Source: Caldilineaceae bacterium (GTDB taxonomy: Bacteria > Chloroflexota > Anaerolineae > Caldilineales > Caldilineaceae). Taken from it: DNA of 64,000 nucleotides. The translations under genes were made by a program, and so were the position numbers. The notes beneath the pieces were generated by a model. It was given only the letters and a program-made list of their open reading frames with translations, made no database searches and was not told the DNA's origin. Positions 25,375 to 35,200 of this stretch are shown here, one piece after another. The stretch is from NCBI GenBank assembly GCA_022842065.1, contig JALHQH010000001.1, forward strand, positions 1 to 64,000, given 5' to 3'. How positions within the stretch are numbered: the stretch's first letter is position 1; the number at the start of each line of letters is the position of its first letter.

Positions 25375-28300
25375 TTAGGGGTTATTAGCGCCAGAATTAG
25401 TGGTAAAAAGGCGGATATAGTTCTGGTTGTTGATCACCCAACCGCTTTGTCCGTCCACGCAGCAAATCTCCAACCAGCCGTTTCCCGCATCCTGCCCGGT
25501 AATTGCCACTTGATTACCGGCCTTCAACTGACCGATAACAGGATAAGCCGTCCCGGGACCGCTGCGCACATTCAGCGTGTTGACAAGGACTTCCAGTTGG
25601 GCGACGGGGGGCGGGGTTGGCGTCGCGGCGGCGGACGGTGTGTTGATTGCTGCTGGTGTCGTGACCGGCAGCAGACCGGTTGTCGGATTTGCCTGTCGCT
25701 CACCAACACCAAGATAATCGCCATGCAGGGTAAAAGCGGCCCAGTAATAGGGGTCACGCCATTGGTCTTGGCGCAAGATTGTTAGCTGTGCCGACTGTAA
25801 TGCCGCGGCAAATGAGGATTTTTCCTGCAACTGCTGATAAAAGGCGCTGACCAGGGCGCTAGAGGCTTGATCTTCAATGCTCCACAACGTGGTGATGATC
25901 GATGGTACGCCGGCATAAAGAAAGGCGCGTGTTAAACCGGTGATCTCATCGCCCAGGCTTTGCTCGCCCAAGGCGGTTTGACAGGCAGAGAGAAAGACCA
26001 AGTTGGCCTCAGCGAGGTCAAGACTGAAAACCTCACGCGCCGCAAGGATGCCATCATGCTCTACGTCACCGGTCAGTTCAATGGCTGATTGCAGGGGCGC
26101 AACGCTGTCGAAGTTACCATGCGCCGCCACATGCAGTAGATCAACGTCGGTCGCCTGTTGGCGCAAATAACTTTCGGTGGCAGCTTGCGAGAGTACCGGC
26201 TCGGTGTTGTAAAGTTCAGCAATGGCTTGAACTTCGCCAGTCACCGCTGGTAACGCTGGCGTGCCATCGGGGATGCCCATGATCAACGCTTTTTCTTGGT
26301 TCGGGTTGCGTTGCGCTTGGATGAGCGGCAATGTTGCCAAACTGGGCGCATAGGTGATGGTGTAATCCTCGATTAGATAGCGTTCCGTTTCCGAATTCCA
26401 CAATGCCGCAAAGGGTAAATAGTAGAGCGAACCGTAGGGGACAATCACCAGGTTGGTCTGTTGGATATAGGGGGCGAGTGGGGCGAAGAGCGTGTTATAG
26501 AGCGTACCGGCGGCTGCGGCGTAAAAATCTTTATCCTTAATGCTCTCCCGCAACGTAGCGATTTGCGCACGGGCCGTCGGTCCTGTGGTAGACAACGGAA
26601 TGGCTTGAATCGTCGTACTATCGATCACCCACGCCATCACCAGATTTTCGGTCTCATCGGCAAAATAGCCGTCGGCAAGGTAATAGACCAGCACTGTTAC
26701 CGCTTCGTCACGCAATGAACTTTGTAAGGCCGTTAAATCGATTTGACGATTACCCCCAGGAATAAAGTCCAACAGGTGCGGATGATCGCGCTCGACGGTG
26801 GTGCGTAGCGTCTGGTAGCTTTCATCCGCCGTTTGCCATTGGTCTTCCCATTGGCGAATGGTAGCGCGCGGGGCGCCGGCGGTAATCAGCTGGGCGAGCG
26901 ATGCTTGGGCTTGTGTGCGTTGATCGAATGCCTCTCTTATCGCCAGCAAGATGGCGCCCTCTGCTGGCGGCAGATCAATGGTGCGGCTGTTGATCATATC
27001 CAGAAAAAGTCGGCTGCGCCCCTGTTCAATTACTCTGAGCGCTTCCTCTCCCTCACCCTGTTGCATATAGAGGCTGGCAGCCAGTGCATAAACATCCGCT
27101 TGTTGGTCCAACACACCTTTGATGCTGGTGAATTGAATGACTTGTGGCGCACCATTCCGCAATTGTGTTGCGTCGCCTTCGGCCACTATGCGCACCGATT
27201 CCAATAATTTGATTGCCTCTTCATAGTAAGCCAAGGCGTCATTTGTTTCACCGGCCTGCTGGGCGAGATACCCAAGATTGACCAGCGCATTGACGGCATT
27301 GAAGTTGTTGGCCAGTTTGTTCTGATAAATATCCAACACCTCTTGGAAGGTGCGTTCAGCTCGGTCGCCATCGCCTTGATCGCGATAGACCAAGGCTAGA
27401 TTATTGAGAACAATGGCGCGGGCATTCAAATTGATCGTCGTTTGAAGCACCATCATCCAGTCCAGCATTTCCGTGATCGTCTTGGTCAGCGTTGCCAGGT
27501 CGGTAGCGCTACCCACGCCAAAGGAACTGAGTAGAGGACCCAACAGTTCCAATAGCGCACGGAACTCCTCGGTCATGTTTTGCCGCTGATTTTCTTCGAT
27601 CTGCTGCAAAGCCGTTTCCAAATGGAGCTGCGCTTGTGCATCATCTGTTCCGCGCAAGACCTGCCCCAAATTACTCAACACAATTGGTTCCAGCGTCTTG
27701 CCCAATTCCGGCACGATCATGGCGAGCATGCCCAGAATCATCTGTTCTACCGGCTGTGTATTGGCGCTCTCGCCTGGTTTGGGCAACAGCATTTGCAGGA
27801 CAGGCAACATTTGCGCCAAGAGCGCGCGATCCTCATCAGTCAGTGATGGCTCAAGTAGCATGAGCATCATTTGTAATGAGAATGCGTCCATCCCCGTGAT
27901 CGGGCCTAAGATTTCGGCTAGTTCCTCAGTGAGACGGGCTGTATTGGCTGTAGGCGAATGTAGCGCCCGAATCAGGTGAAGCGACGTTTCAAAACAGGCG
28001 CTGGCATTTTCAACCGTTCCGCCTATACTTTGCTCCTGGCTGTATGGTACGGCGACGACCAACCCCATGTTGTTCAAGGTAACGGCGCGTGCAAGGGGTT
28101 TTAGACTTTCTACCACCCACGGTTGATCAGCGTCAATAGTGATCGATTCGTCATCTTGCTTTGGTAGTAAGCAGCGCACCTCGTCACTGCCCGTTTGGAC
28201 GGCGCCGGTCAACGGTAATGCTTGCTGCAACAGCTTGTAGGCATCGGCGAAGCGCCCTTGTGCTGTGTAGACACTACTGGTTCCGAACAAGATCGCCCAT

Positions 28301-28671
28301 TGCATCTGCTGATCATTACTGTCAATAAAAGCTGTCAGCGCGGTTTCGTAGGTTGCCAATGCTTCCGTCCAATCACCGGTGCTGTGTTGAATGATGGCCA
28401 GATAGGTCGCACACATGCCAACAATCTGTGGGTCCGCCGTTGGCGATGCGCTTAAGGTCGCCACCGCGGCTTCAAGCATTGGCTGCGCTTCCGTAAATTG
28501 CCCCTGAAATAGCAACAGAAGGCTTTGTCCACACTGGTTGATCGCATCCGATTGCGGTTGTGGATGGGCGGGTGTGATTGCCATGAGTGGTGACGGCAAC
28601 AGCATGAATAGCACCAGTACAATGGGTACGATAACCCGCCGACAACATTGTATCCGTTTTTGCTTAGGCAT
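25375..28671 (-). CDS. Secreted TPR-CHAT protein 2 with C-terminal SH3b domain
   Basis: 1098 residues. Signal peptide (about 1-32), TPR-like helices (about 45-560), a coiled stretch (about 580-640), a CHAT domain (about 660-985) with both catalytic residues (His about 851 in VAAHGNFDS; Cys about 897 in LSACQTALG), a Pro/Ala/Thr linker, and a bacterial SH3 domain (about 1020-1090; LNVRSGPGTAYPVIGQL). SH3b domains usually bind peptidoglycan or wall polymers, which supports a location at the cell wall. The decayed copy at 23258 derives from a relative of its N-terminus. It is preceded by a third CHAT gene about 200 bases upstream on the same strand. Confidence 0.88.
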   Translation of the reverse strand: MPKQKRIQCCRRVIVPIVLVLFMLLPSPLMAITPAHPQPQSDAINQCGQSLLLLFQGQFTEAQPMLEAAVATLSASPTADPQIVGMCATYLAIIQHSTGDWTEALATYETALTAFIDSNDQQMQWAILFGTSSVYTAQGRFADAYKLLQQALPLTGAVQTGSDEVRCLLPKQDDESITIDADQPWVVESLKPLARAVTLNNMGLVVAVPYSQEQSIGGTVENASACFETSLHLIRALHSPTANTARLTEELAEILGPITGMDAFSLQMMLMLLEPSLTDEDRALLAQMLPVLQMLLPKPGESANTQPVEQMILGMLAMIVPELGKTLEPIVLSNLGQVLRGTDDAQAQLHLETALQQIEENQRQNMTEEFRALLELLGPLLSSFGVGSATDLATLTKTITEMLDWMMVLQTTINLNARAIVLNNLALVYRDQGDGDRAERTFQEVLDIYQNKLANNFNAVNALVNLGYLAQQAGETNDALAYYEEAIKLLESVRIVAEGDATQLRNGAPQVIQFTSIKGVLDQQADVYALAASLYMQQGEGEEALRVIEQGRSRLFLDMINSRTIDLPPAEGAILLAIREAFDQRTQAQASLAQLITAGAPRATIRQWEDQWQTADESYQTLRTTVERDHPHLLDFIPGGNRQIDLTALQSSLRDEAVTVLVYYLADGYFADETENLVMAWVIDSTTIQAIPLSTTGPTARAQIATLRESIKDKDFYAAAAGTLYNTLFAPLAPYIQQTNLVIVPYGSLYYLPFAALWNSETERYLIEDYTITYAPSLATLPLIQAQRNPNQEKALIMGIPDGTPALPAVTGEVQAIAELYNTEPVLSQAATESYLRQQATDVDLLHVAAHGNFDSVAPLQSAIELTGDVEHDGILAAREVFSLDLAEANLVFLSACQTALGEQSLGDEITGLTRAFLYAGVPSIITTLWSIEDQASSALVSAFYQQLQEKSSFAAALQSAQLTILRQDQWRDPYYWAAFTLHGDYLGVGERQANPTTGLLPVTTPAAINTPSAAATPTPPPVAQLEVLVNTLNVRSGPGTAYPVIGQLKAGNQVAITGQDAGNGWLEICCVDGQSGWVINNQNYIRLFTTNSGANNP

Positions 28672-28719
28672 GTGTTTCTCCTAGATGAATAGAGTCAGGT
28701 CGAGCTAATTTTGGGCGTT

Positions 28720-28740
28720 GCCATGATCAGTCATCATGGC
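28720..28740. other. Short hairpin between the two minus-strand CHAT genes
   Basis: 8-base arms (gccatgat/atcatggc) with a 5-base loop in the 200-base gap between the two genes. No T run follows on the minus strand, so it is weak as a terminator. Confidence 0.3.
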
Positions 28741-28872
28741 TTGCCGGTAGCATACAGGACATCAGCTATGATTGATCTCCACAGCTCCTATCCATATTTC
28801 TTGTAAAGCACAGACGATTCTGTGCAACGAACAAAAGTGACATACGGCAATGGCTTGTAGGAACGCTCCCGG

Positions 28873-31800
28873 TTACTGCCCATCTACTAGTTGAAGCGCT
28901 TGCTGACCATCACCATGTAAGGTGAAGACTGCCCAGTAGTAAGGGGATTGCCACGCCTCCGTGGCCAAAATTTCTTGCTGCGCCGCCTGCAATGCTTCTG
29001 CAATAGACAGACCTTTGCGCACACGTCGGTAGAACGATTCCATAAGCATCACCGTGGCTTCATCATCGATATTCCACAGCGTCGTCACAACAGACGGCGC
29101 GCCGGCGTAGAAGAAGGCGCGGGTGAGGCCAATGAGGTCATCCCCGCGGCTCAGCGTGCCCACGGCACTTTCGCAGGCCGAGAGCACAACCAAAGGCGCA
29201 GCCGGAAAGTCTAGATTGAACACTTCATGGACTTCAAGGTACCCATCGTTCCCATCATCGGCGGTCAGTTCAATGCGACTAAAGAATGGACTGGTTGCGT
29301 TGTATGTACCATGCGCCGCTAAGTGCAGAATATGGAAAGGAACTGCAGCGTTCACTAGTGCACTTTCGGTTGCGTCGCTCCCGATCAGCGCTTCCGCACC
29401 GAAAAGTTCAGCAACCGCAAGTGCTTCCGCTTTTGCATTTGGCAAAGAACTATCCGGATTCCCCAAGATCAGCGCTTCACCATCGGAATTATTCTCCGGC
29501 TGCGGTAAATGTGCCAACGCACTGGCGCTTGGGGCATAGGTCAATTGATATGTTTCAATAAGGTATGTTTCCTCCGCTGCATTCCACAGTGCCGCATAGG
29601 GTAAAAAGTGCAGTTCGTCGTGGGGAATGACAGTAAGATTCTGATGCCGAAGGTGTGGTTGCAACGGCGCAAAGAGCCGTTCGTAAATTGTTCCCAAGAT
29701 CTGTTGCAGATAATCGATGTCTAGTGCTGCCTCTTCCACTTGCAGCGTTTTATCGAGTAATCCACGCCACTGTTGGATCTCAGCTCGACTAGCAGGAAGT
29801 TCAACTGCAGTGATCGTAGTGCGGTCGATCACCCAGGCGAACGTGCGATCATTCAACACGAAGTAAGAAATCAGCGTTGTCTGCGGGTCTATGTGTTTGC
29901 GCTGTAGTTCGCGCAGCGTAACTGGATCGATACTGATCAACGCCGCATATGCGGGGTTGCGAATTTTCAGCGTTGTGAGCAGCGATATATAGCGCTGCTG
30001 TGTTGTGTCCAATTCACTGTTCCACTGCTCGATTTTTTGCTGATCCTGTTGGTCAAAGGGCTTGGCTCTTTCCGACTGTAATGAGCGTTCAAGCGTTCCC
30101 AGGGTTTGCCGCAGCGTTTGTTCCTCTTCGACTAACGGCACCGAATGTCGGTCATACGCCGCGATTGTCTGTCCCCCAAGTTGGTCGAGAAAGGCACGTG
30201 CACGAGCGCGCTCTGCGTAGTGGAATGCTTCTTCAGAGTCACCGGTTTGCCACAACAGTTGAATCAAACGCTGGTACAGGTCCACTTGGCGTGGTTCGGC
30301 GGCAAATGCGGCTTTCAACTCCTCCACGCGGATGTGCTCACGCATGGTCTCTGATAAGGCAATGGCGGAGCGGTAGTGGGCAATCGCTTTCGCGACATTC
30401 CCCACAAATTCAGCATTGAGACCGATACTTTCCAGCACAGCCACCTGTAGTGCCGCATCATGTTGTGCTTCCGCCAAGGAAAGCGCCTCACTGTAGCTTT
30501 GCTCGGCAGCTTCGGTCTCGCCAAGCAGTGTATGCACCAGACCAAGGCCGGATAACGCAATGGTTTTGTACGCAGGATCGGTGAGGGTTGCGATGTAGCC
30601 GACCGCAGCAATGCGATGGGCACGCAGGGCAGACAGTTCGCCGGCCTGTAGGTCATTCATTAACCAGAGTTGGCCATAGGTAAAGCTCAGCTTATTGAGA
30701 ATACGCACAACTTCAAAGGTGTTCTCTTCCGCTTGGCGCAATGGTAATGCCTGCTCTAAATAGGCGATTGCATCTCTGGGATCGCCCTGCCAATCGGCGG
30801 CGATTCCCATGTCGGTGAGGATTTGTGCTTGGCCCGCACGATCATCAATCGTTTTCCAAAGCGCCAATGCCTGTCCGTAGTAGCGAAAGGCACCGGGGTA
30901 TTGCTCTAGTAGCGCAGCTAAAAAGCCCAATTCACGAAGCGCTGTGGCTTCGCGCGCCGGCTCACCAAGCTGTTGCCAGATCAGACGCGCTTCTGTGTGG
31001 GCGGCTTCTGCTTGGGCATAATCGCCCAGTTGCAGATAAAGTTGCCCTTTCACACCGAGCAATTCAGCAGCTTGCGCTGTTTCATCCTCACGTTCCGGTA
31101 CATCGGTCTGCTGCCAGAAGGTCAAGGCCGCGTCGTACTGAACCAGCGCCTGATAATACTCGCCAAGACTATTAAAGACATCGCCCAGCAAACTTTGGGT
31201 GATCGCAACTTCAACCCACTCCTCGCTCTGTTGTAACAGCTCTACCGCATCCTGATAGGCGTTCAACGCATTTAGATAATCACCCAAGCCAACATAAATC
31301 AATCCCATAAATTTCGCTGTGACCGCGGCATTCAAACGATCGCCGTTTTGCTGGAAGCGTTGGCGTGCTTCCGTCAGATAGATAATGGCCTGGCGATCAT
31401 CACCCTTACCATGCACCGCCTGCCCCAACGCCTGCAATATAATACCCTCTTTGGCGTCCTCGCCGGCACGTTGAAAGAGGGGCAATGCTTGTTGATAGGC
31501 ATCGATTGCCTCTTCATATGCTTTCAACGCTTCATAGCCGGTAGCAATGATCACTAACGCGTTGCCGGTTTCGAGGAGATCATGCAAATCAGCCAGCAAA
31601 GTAAGCGCTTCATCAAAATGGGTAATCGCCTGCTGCGAATTTCCCATCTGCGCATACACCCAGCCGATGTTGTAGCGGGTACGGGCTTCCCAAAGTGGGT
31701 CTACCAGCTCGCGCCAGATGGCGAGCGCTTGCTGAAAGGAAGCCAATGCTTTGGAATAATCGGTGAATGTTGGATCCCAATCGGTGGCATAGATCGAGCC

Positions 31801-32124
31801 GAGGTTGTACAATGCCCTAGCTTCACCATCGCGATCGTGAAGCTGTCGATAGCTTTGCAACGCGGATTGATAAGCATGCTGCGCACCCCATAGATCACCA
31901 ACTTGGGCGGCGGCATTGCCATCTTCTTTCAATTGATCGGCCTGTTGTTTGAGCGCCACATCTATCGTTGGCGTTGGTGTAACAGCCACAAGGCTTGCGT
32001 TATATGGTTGCCGCCACGCCACTGTGATCGGCGCGGCAGCCGCATCCGAACCCATCGCAAAAGCACTCACGAACCATACCAACAACAATCCGACGAGCAG
32101 GGGTAACAGGTGACGATTGTGCAT
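28873..32124 (-). CDS. Secreted TPR-CHAT protein 3
   Basis: About 1083 residues. The open frame reaches 32163, but ATG 32124 has GAGGAGGG 6 bases upstream and begins a clean signal peptide (MHNRHLLPLLVGLLLVW). Next come about 14 TPRs, a coiled segment and a C-terminal CHAT domain with His in LAAHGTYNA and Cys in LSACESAVG, both intact, then GLTRAFFYAGAPSVVTTLW and SPYYWAVFTLHGD. Architecture equals that of the protein at 16845, and CHAT regions of the two are very similar (FxxRIELxxDxxNDG, VHELF/VHEVF), so they are recent paralogues. No SH3b domain. It is the upstream gene of the minus-strand CHAT pair, and the promoter should lie in 32125-32229 or beyond. Confidence 0.88.
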   Translation of the reverse strand: MHNRHLLPLLVGLLLVWFVSAFAMGSDAAAAPITVAWRQPYNASLVAVTPTPTIDVALKQQADQLKEDGNAAAQVGDLWGAQHAYQSALQSYRQLHDRDGEARALYNLGSIYATDWDPTFTDYSKALASFQQALAIWRELVDPLWEARTRYNIGWVYAQMGNSQQAITHFDEALTLLADLHDLLETGNALVIIATGYEALKAYEEAIDAYQQALPLFQRAGEDAKEGIILQALGQAVHGKGDDRQAIIYLTEARQRFQQNGDRLNAAVTAKFMGLIYVGLGDYLNALNAYQDAVELLQQSEEWVEVAITQSLLGDVFNSLGEYYQALVQYDAALTFWQQTDVPEREDETAQAAELLGVKGQLYLQLGDYAQAEAAHTEARLIWQQLGEPAREATALRELGFLAALLEQYPGAFRYYGQALALWKTIDDRAGQAQILTDMGIAADWQGDPRDAIAYLEQALPLRQAEENTFEVVRILNKLSFTYGQLWLMNDLQAGELSALRAHRIAAVGYIATLTDPAYKTIALSGLGLVHTLLGETEAAEQSYSEALSLAEAQHDAALQVAVLESIGLNAEFVGNVAKAIAHYRSAIALSETMREHIRVEELKAAFAAEPRQVDLYQRLIQLLWQTGDSEEAFHYAERARARAFLDQLGGQTIAAYDRHSVPLVEEEQTLRQTLGTLERSLQSERAKPFDQQDQQKIEQWNSELDTTQQRYISLLTTLKIRNPAYAALISIDPVTLRELQRKHIDPQTTLISYFVLNDRTFAWVIDRTTITAVELPASRAEIQQWRGLLDKTLQVEEAALDIDYLQQILGTIYERLFAPLQPHLRHQNLTVIPHDELHFLPYAALWNAAEETYLIETYQLTYAPSASALAHLPQPENNSDGEALILGNPDSSLPNAKAEALAVAELFGAEALIGSDATESALVNAAVPFHILHLAAHGTYNATSPFFSRIELTADDGNDGYLEVHEVFNLDFPAAPLVVLSACESAVGTLSRGDDLIGLTRAFFYAGAPSVVTTLWNIDDEATVMLMESFYRRVRKGLSIAEALQAAQQEILATEAWQSPYYWAVFTLHGDGQQALQLVDGQ

Positions 32125-32229
32125 AATGCCCTCCTCATGATCGAACAACGGGTCGGTAAGCATGGACTGAAATATTGTACAACAAATGACCTATATGCGA
32201 TCTACATAATCTCTATGCAGGATCACTGT

Positions 32230-35200
32230 CTACTCTGCCGCCACAACATCGCCCTCGCGATTGTTGCTGAACGTATTGTCCTCTAACACCGGCTCCGAAT
32301 TCACATCGTGCCAAATCCCATAGGCAAAACTTTCCATAATTGTATTATTGACAAGCGTCGGCGATGCCCCCTCCAGGTGAATCGCCCCGTACAAGCGATT
32401 GCGATTCTCGCCGGCGTAACGAATCGTCGCATACTCGATGCGCGAATTCACATCATTGCTGGAATTCTTAAAGCCAATATAGGTCCAATCCCCTGGCGTG
32501 GGTGCAGTTGATGCACCGTCCCCATTGGTGTCGCCACCAACGGTATCGTCGCGCAAGGAGGTGAAGGTGATCGGTGCATCCGCGCTGCCAATCGCTTTGA
32601 AGGCACCGTAAATATCAATATAGGCATCATCGCCAAACTTGACCGTTACACCGGGATCAATCGTCAGTAGTACACCTTCGTTGATCGCCAGTTCGCCCAA
32701 CACAGTATAGGGGATATCGGTGTTGGCCCACGTCCCGCCGACTGTCATCCGACCAGCGCGGATCAAGAGCGCGTTGCCCACATTGTTGGCGAGTTGATTG
32801 CCGCTCACTGTGGGGAAAGCATTGGCGTCGCCGCTGATGGCGTACCCATTGCTCTGTTCGATGGTGTTATTGGTCAAGGTGGGTGAGGCACTTTCCAGGT
32901 GGATCGCACCGTACACCTCATTGCGCCACAGACCGGCGTAGCGGATCACAGCGTGCTCGACGATCGAGTTTGTATCGTTGCTCGAATCGTTGAAGCCGAT
33001 GTAGGTCCAGTCACCGGGGGACGGGATACTGGAATTTTGGTCACCATTCGTATCGCCGTTGACACTGTCATCGCGCAAGGAGGTAAAGGTGATGGGTGCG
33101 TCCGCGGTGCCCAGGGCACGAAACGCGCCATTTACCTCAAAATAGGCATCCTTGTTGAGCTTGACGACCACGCCAGGATCAATGGTCAACATGGCGCCGT
33201 CATTGACGGTAACCGGCCCCAGCAGAACATAGGGAATATCGGTATTGCGCCACACACCGTTGACAGCCAAATTGCCGGTGCGAATCTCCAGCCCATTGCC
33301 GCCATTGCCCGTTAGTTCGTTGCCGCTCACTGTCGGGTAGGCGTTAACATCCGCACTCACCGCAAAGCTCCAATTATCGCTGAAGCTGTTGTTGATGATC
33401 GTGGGTGAGGCCGCTTCCAGGTGGACTGCGCCGAACGGGGTGTTGCGGTTTTGGCCGGCATAGCGAATCACAGCATGTTCAATTGTGGAATTGGCATCGT
33501 TGCTACTGTCGCGGAAACGCAGCATGGTCCAATCCCCAGCGGTTGGGGTCGTGGCCCCTTGATCACCATTCGTGTCGCCAAGCAAGTTGTCATCGCGGAA
33601 CGAGGTGAAGGTGATCGGTGTTTCCGGCGTACCCAATGCGCGAAACGCACCATAAATGTCGATGTAGGCATCTTTGGCGAATTTGACGACAACACCTGGT
33701 TCGACGTTGAGCGTTGTCCCTTCGTTGAGCGTGACAACGCCGGGAATGGTGTACACAATATCCGTGTTGCGCCAGATCCCGCCCACACTCATATTGCCGG
33801 GCCGCACTTCATAGCCGTTGCCGCCGTTGCGTTGCAACGTATTGCCGTTAACCGTTGGGTAGGAATGGACATCGCCGCTAATCGCATAGGCGAAGTTCTC
33901 GGTAAAGGTGCTGTTGCTGATCGTCGGCGCGGCGGCTTCCAAGTGAATTGCGCCAAAGTTGCCGTTGCGATGTTGGCCGGCGTAACGAATGATGGCGTGG
34001 TCGATCAGCGAGTTGGCGTCGTTGCTGGCGTCATAGAAGCGGATCATCGTCCAGTCACCGGGGGCCGGGCTGGTGGACGCTTCGTCACCATTCGTATCGC
34101 CAAGGACTGTATCATCTTTGATCGAGGTAAAGATCACCGGATCATCCACCGTGCCGGTTGCTTTGAAAGCCCCATAGACATCAATATACGCGTCATCGCC
34201 GAATTTGACAACTACACCCGGATCAACCGATAAGGTGGCCCCTTCGCGTACGGTAATCGGGCGGAAGATGGCATAGGGAATGTCAACATTGCGCCAGACG
34301 CCATTGGACGCTAGTTGTCCTTCGCGGATCAGTAGACCATTGCCGCCATTACGCGCCAACCGATTGCCGCCGACCAATGGGAATGAGACAACATCACTGT
34401 TGATGACATAGCTGTAATTGTCCTCGAATAGGTTATTGACAATCGTGGGCGATGCCGCTTCCAAATGAATGGCGCCATAACCATCACCACGGTATTCTCC
34501 GGCATAACGAATGGTCGCATATTCCACAATCGAATTGACATCGTTGCTGGTGTCGCGGAAGCGGATCATTGTCCAATCACCCGGTGCCGGTGCGCTGCCG
34601 CTGCCATCGCCATTCGTGTCACCACCGGCCAAATCATCTTTGCTGGAGGTGAAGATGATCTGTTCAGTGGGCGTACCACGGGCAATCAGGACACCGTCGA
34701 TATTGAAATAGCTGTCATCGTTGAATTTCACAATCGCACCTGGCTCAATCAACAGCGAAATGCCATTGTTAACCGTGACTTCCCCTTGAATTAGATAGGG
34801 ACTGCTTTCTGCGGTCAGCCGGGTGTTGACGGCAATGCGCCCTTCGATCACATTCGATTCAGGGCGGACAAAGGCCGAGGGGTCGATTGCGGTTGCCGGC
34901 GGGGCACTACCAATGGTGTGCAGATCCTTGGCGGCCAGTAGGGTTGTGATGCGCGCAAGGATGGCTTCGTCAATTGCCGTTGCACTCTCCGGCCGCGCCA
35001 CCGCTTCGACAATCTCCGCCGTACCACTCGTCCCCAGCCGCACAATCTCCTGTACGATCCAACGCCCGTTGCGATACCGGATGGCATAGAGGACAGCACC
35101 GCGGTACACCTCATCCGCAATCGTCTCATTCCCCACCGCGACCGCCCGCTGGGTGCTCTGTGACTGACTTTCCTGGGTCAGCACACTGACCGTGCCGTCA

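Noticed and set aside
33421..34233. 270-codon plus-strand frame over the beta-helix repeats
   Set aside because: It repeats with the same period as the real gene on the other strand, as expected for a shadow.
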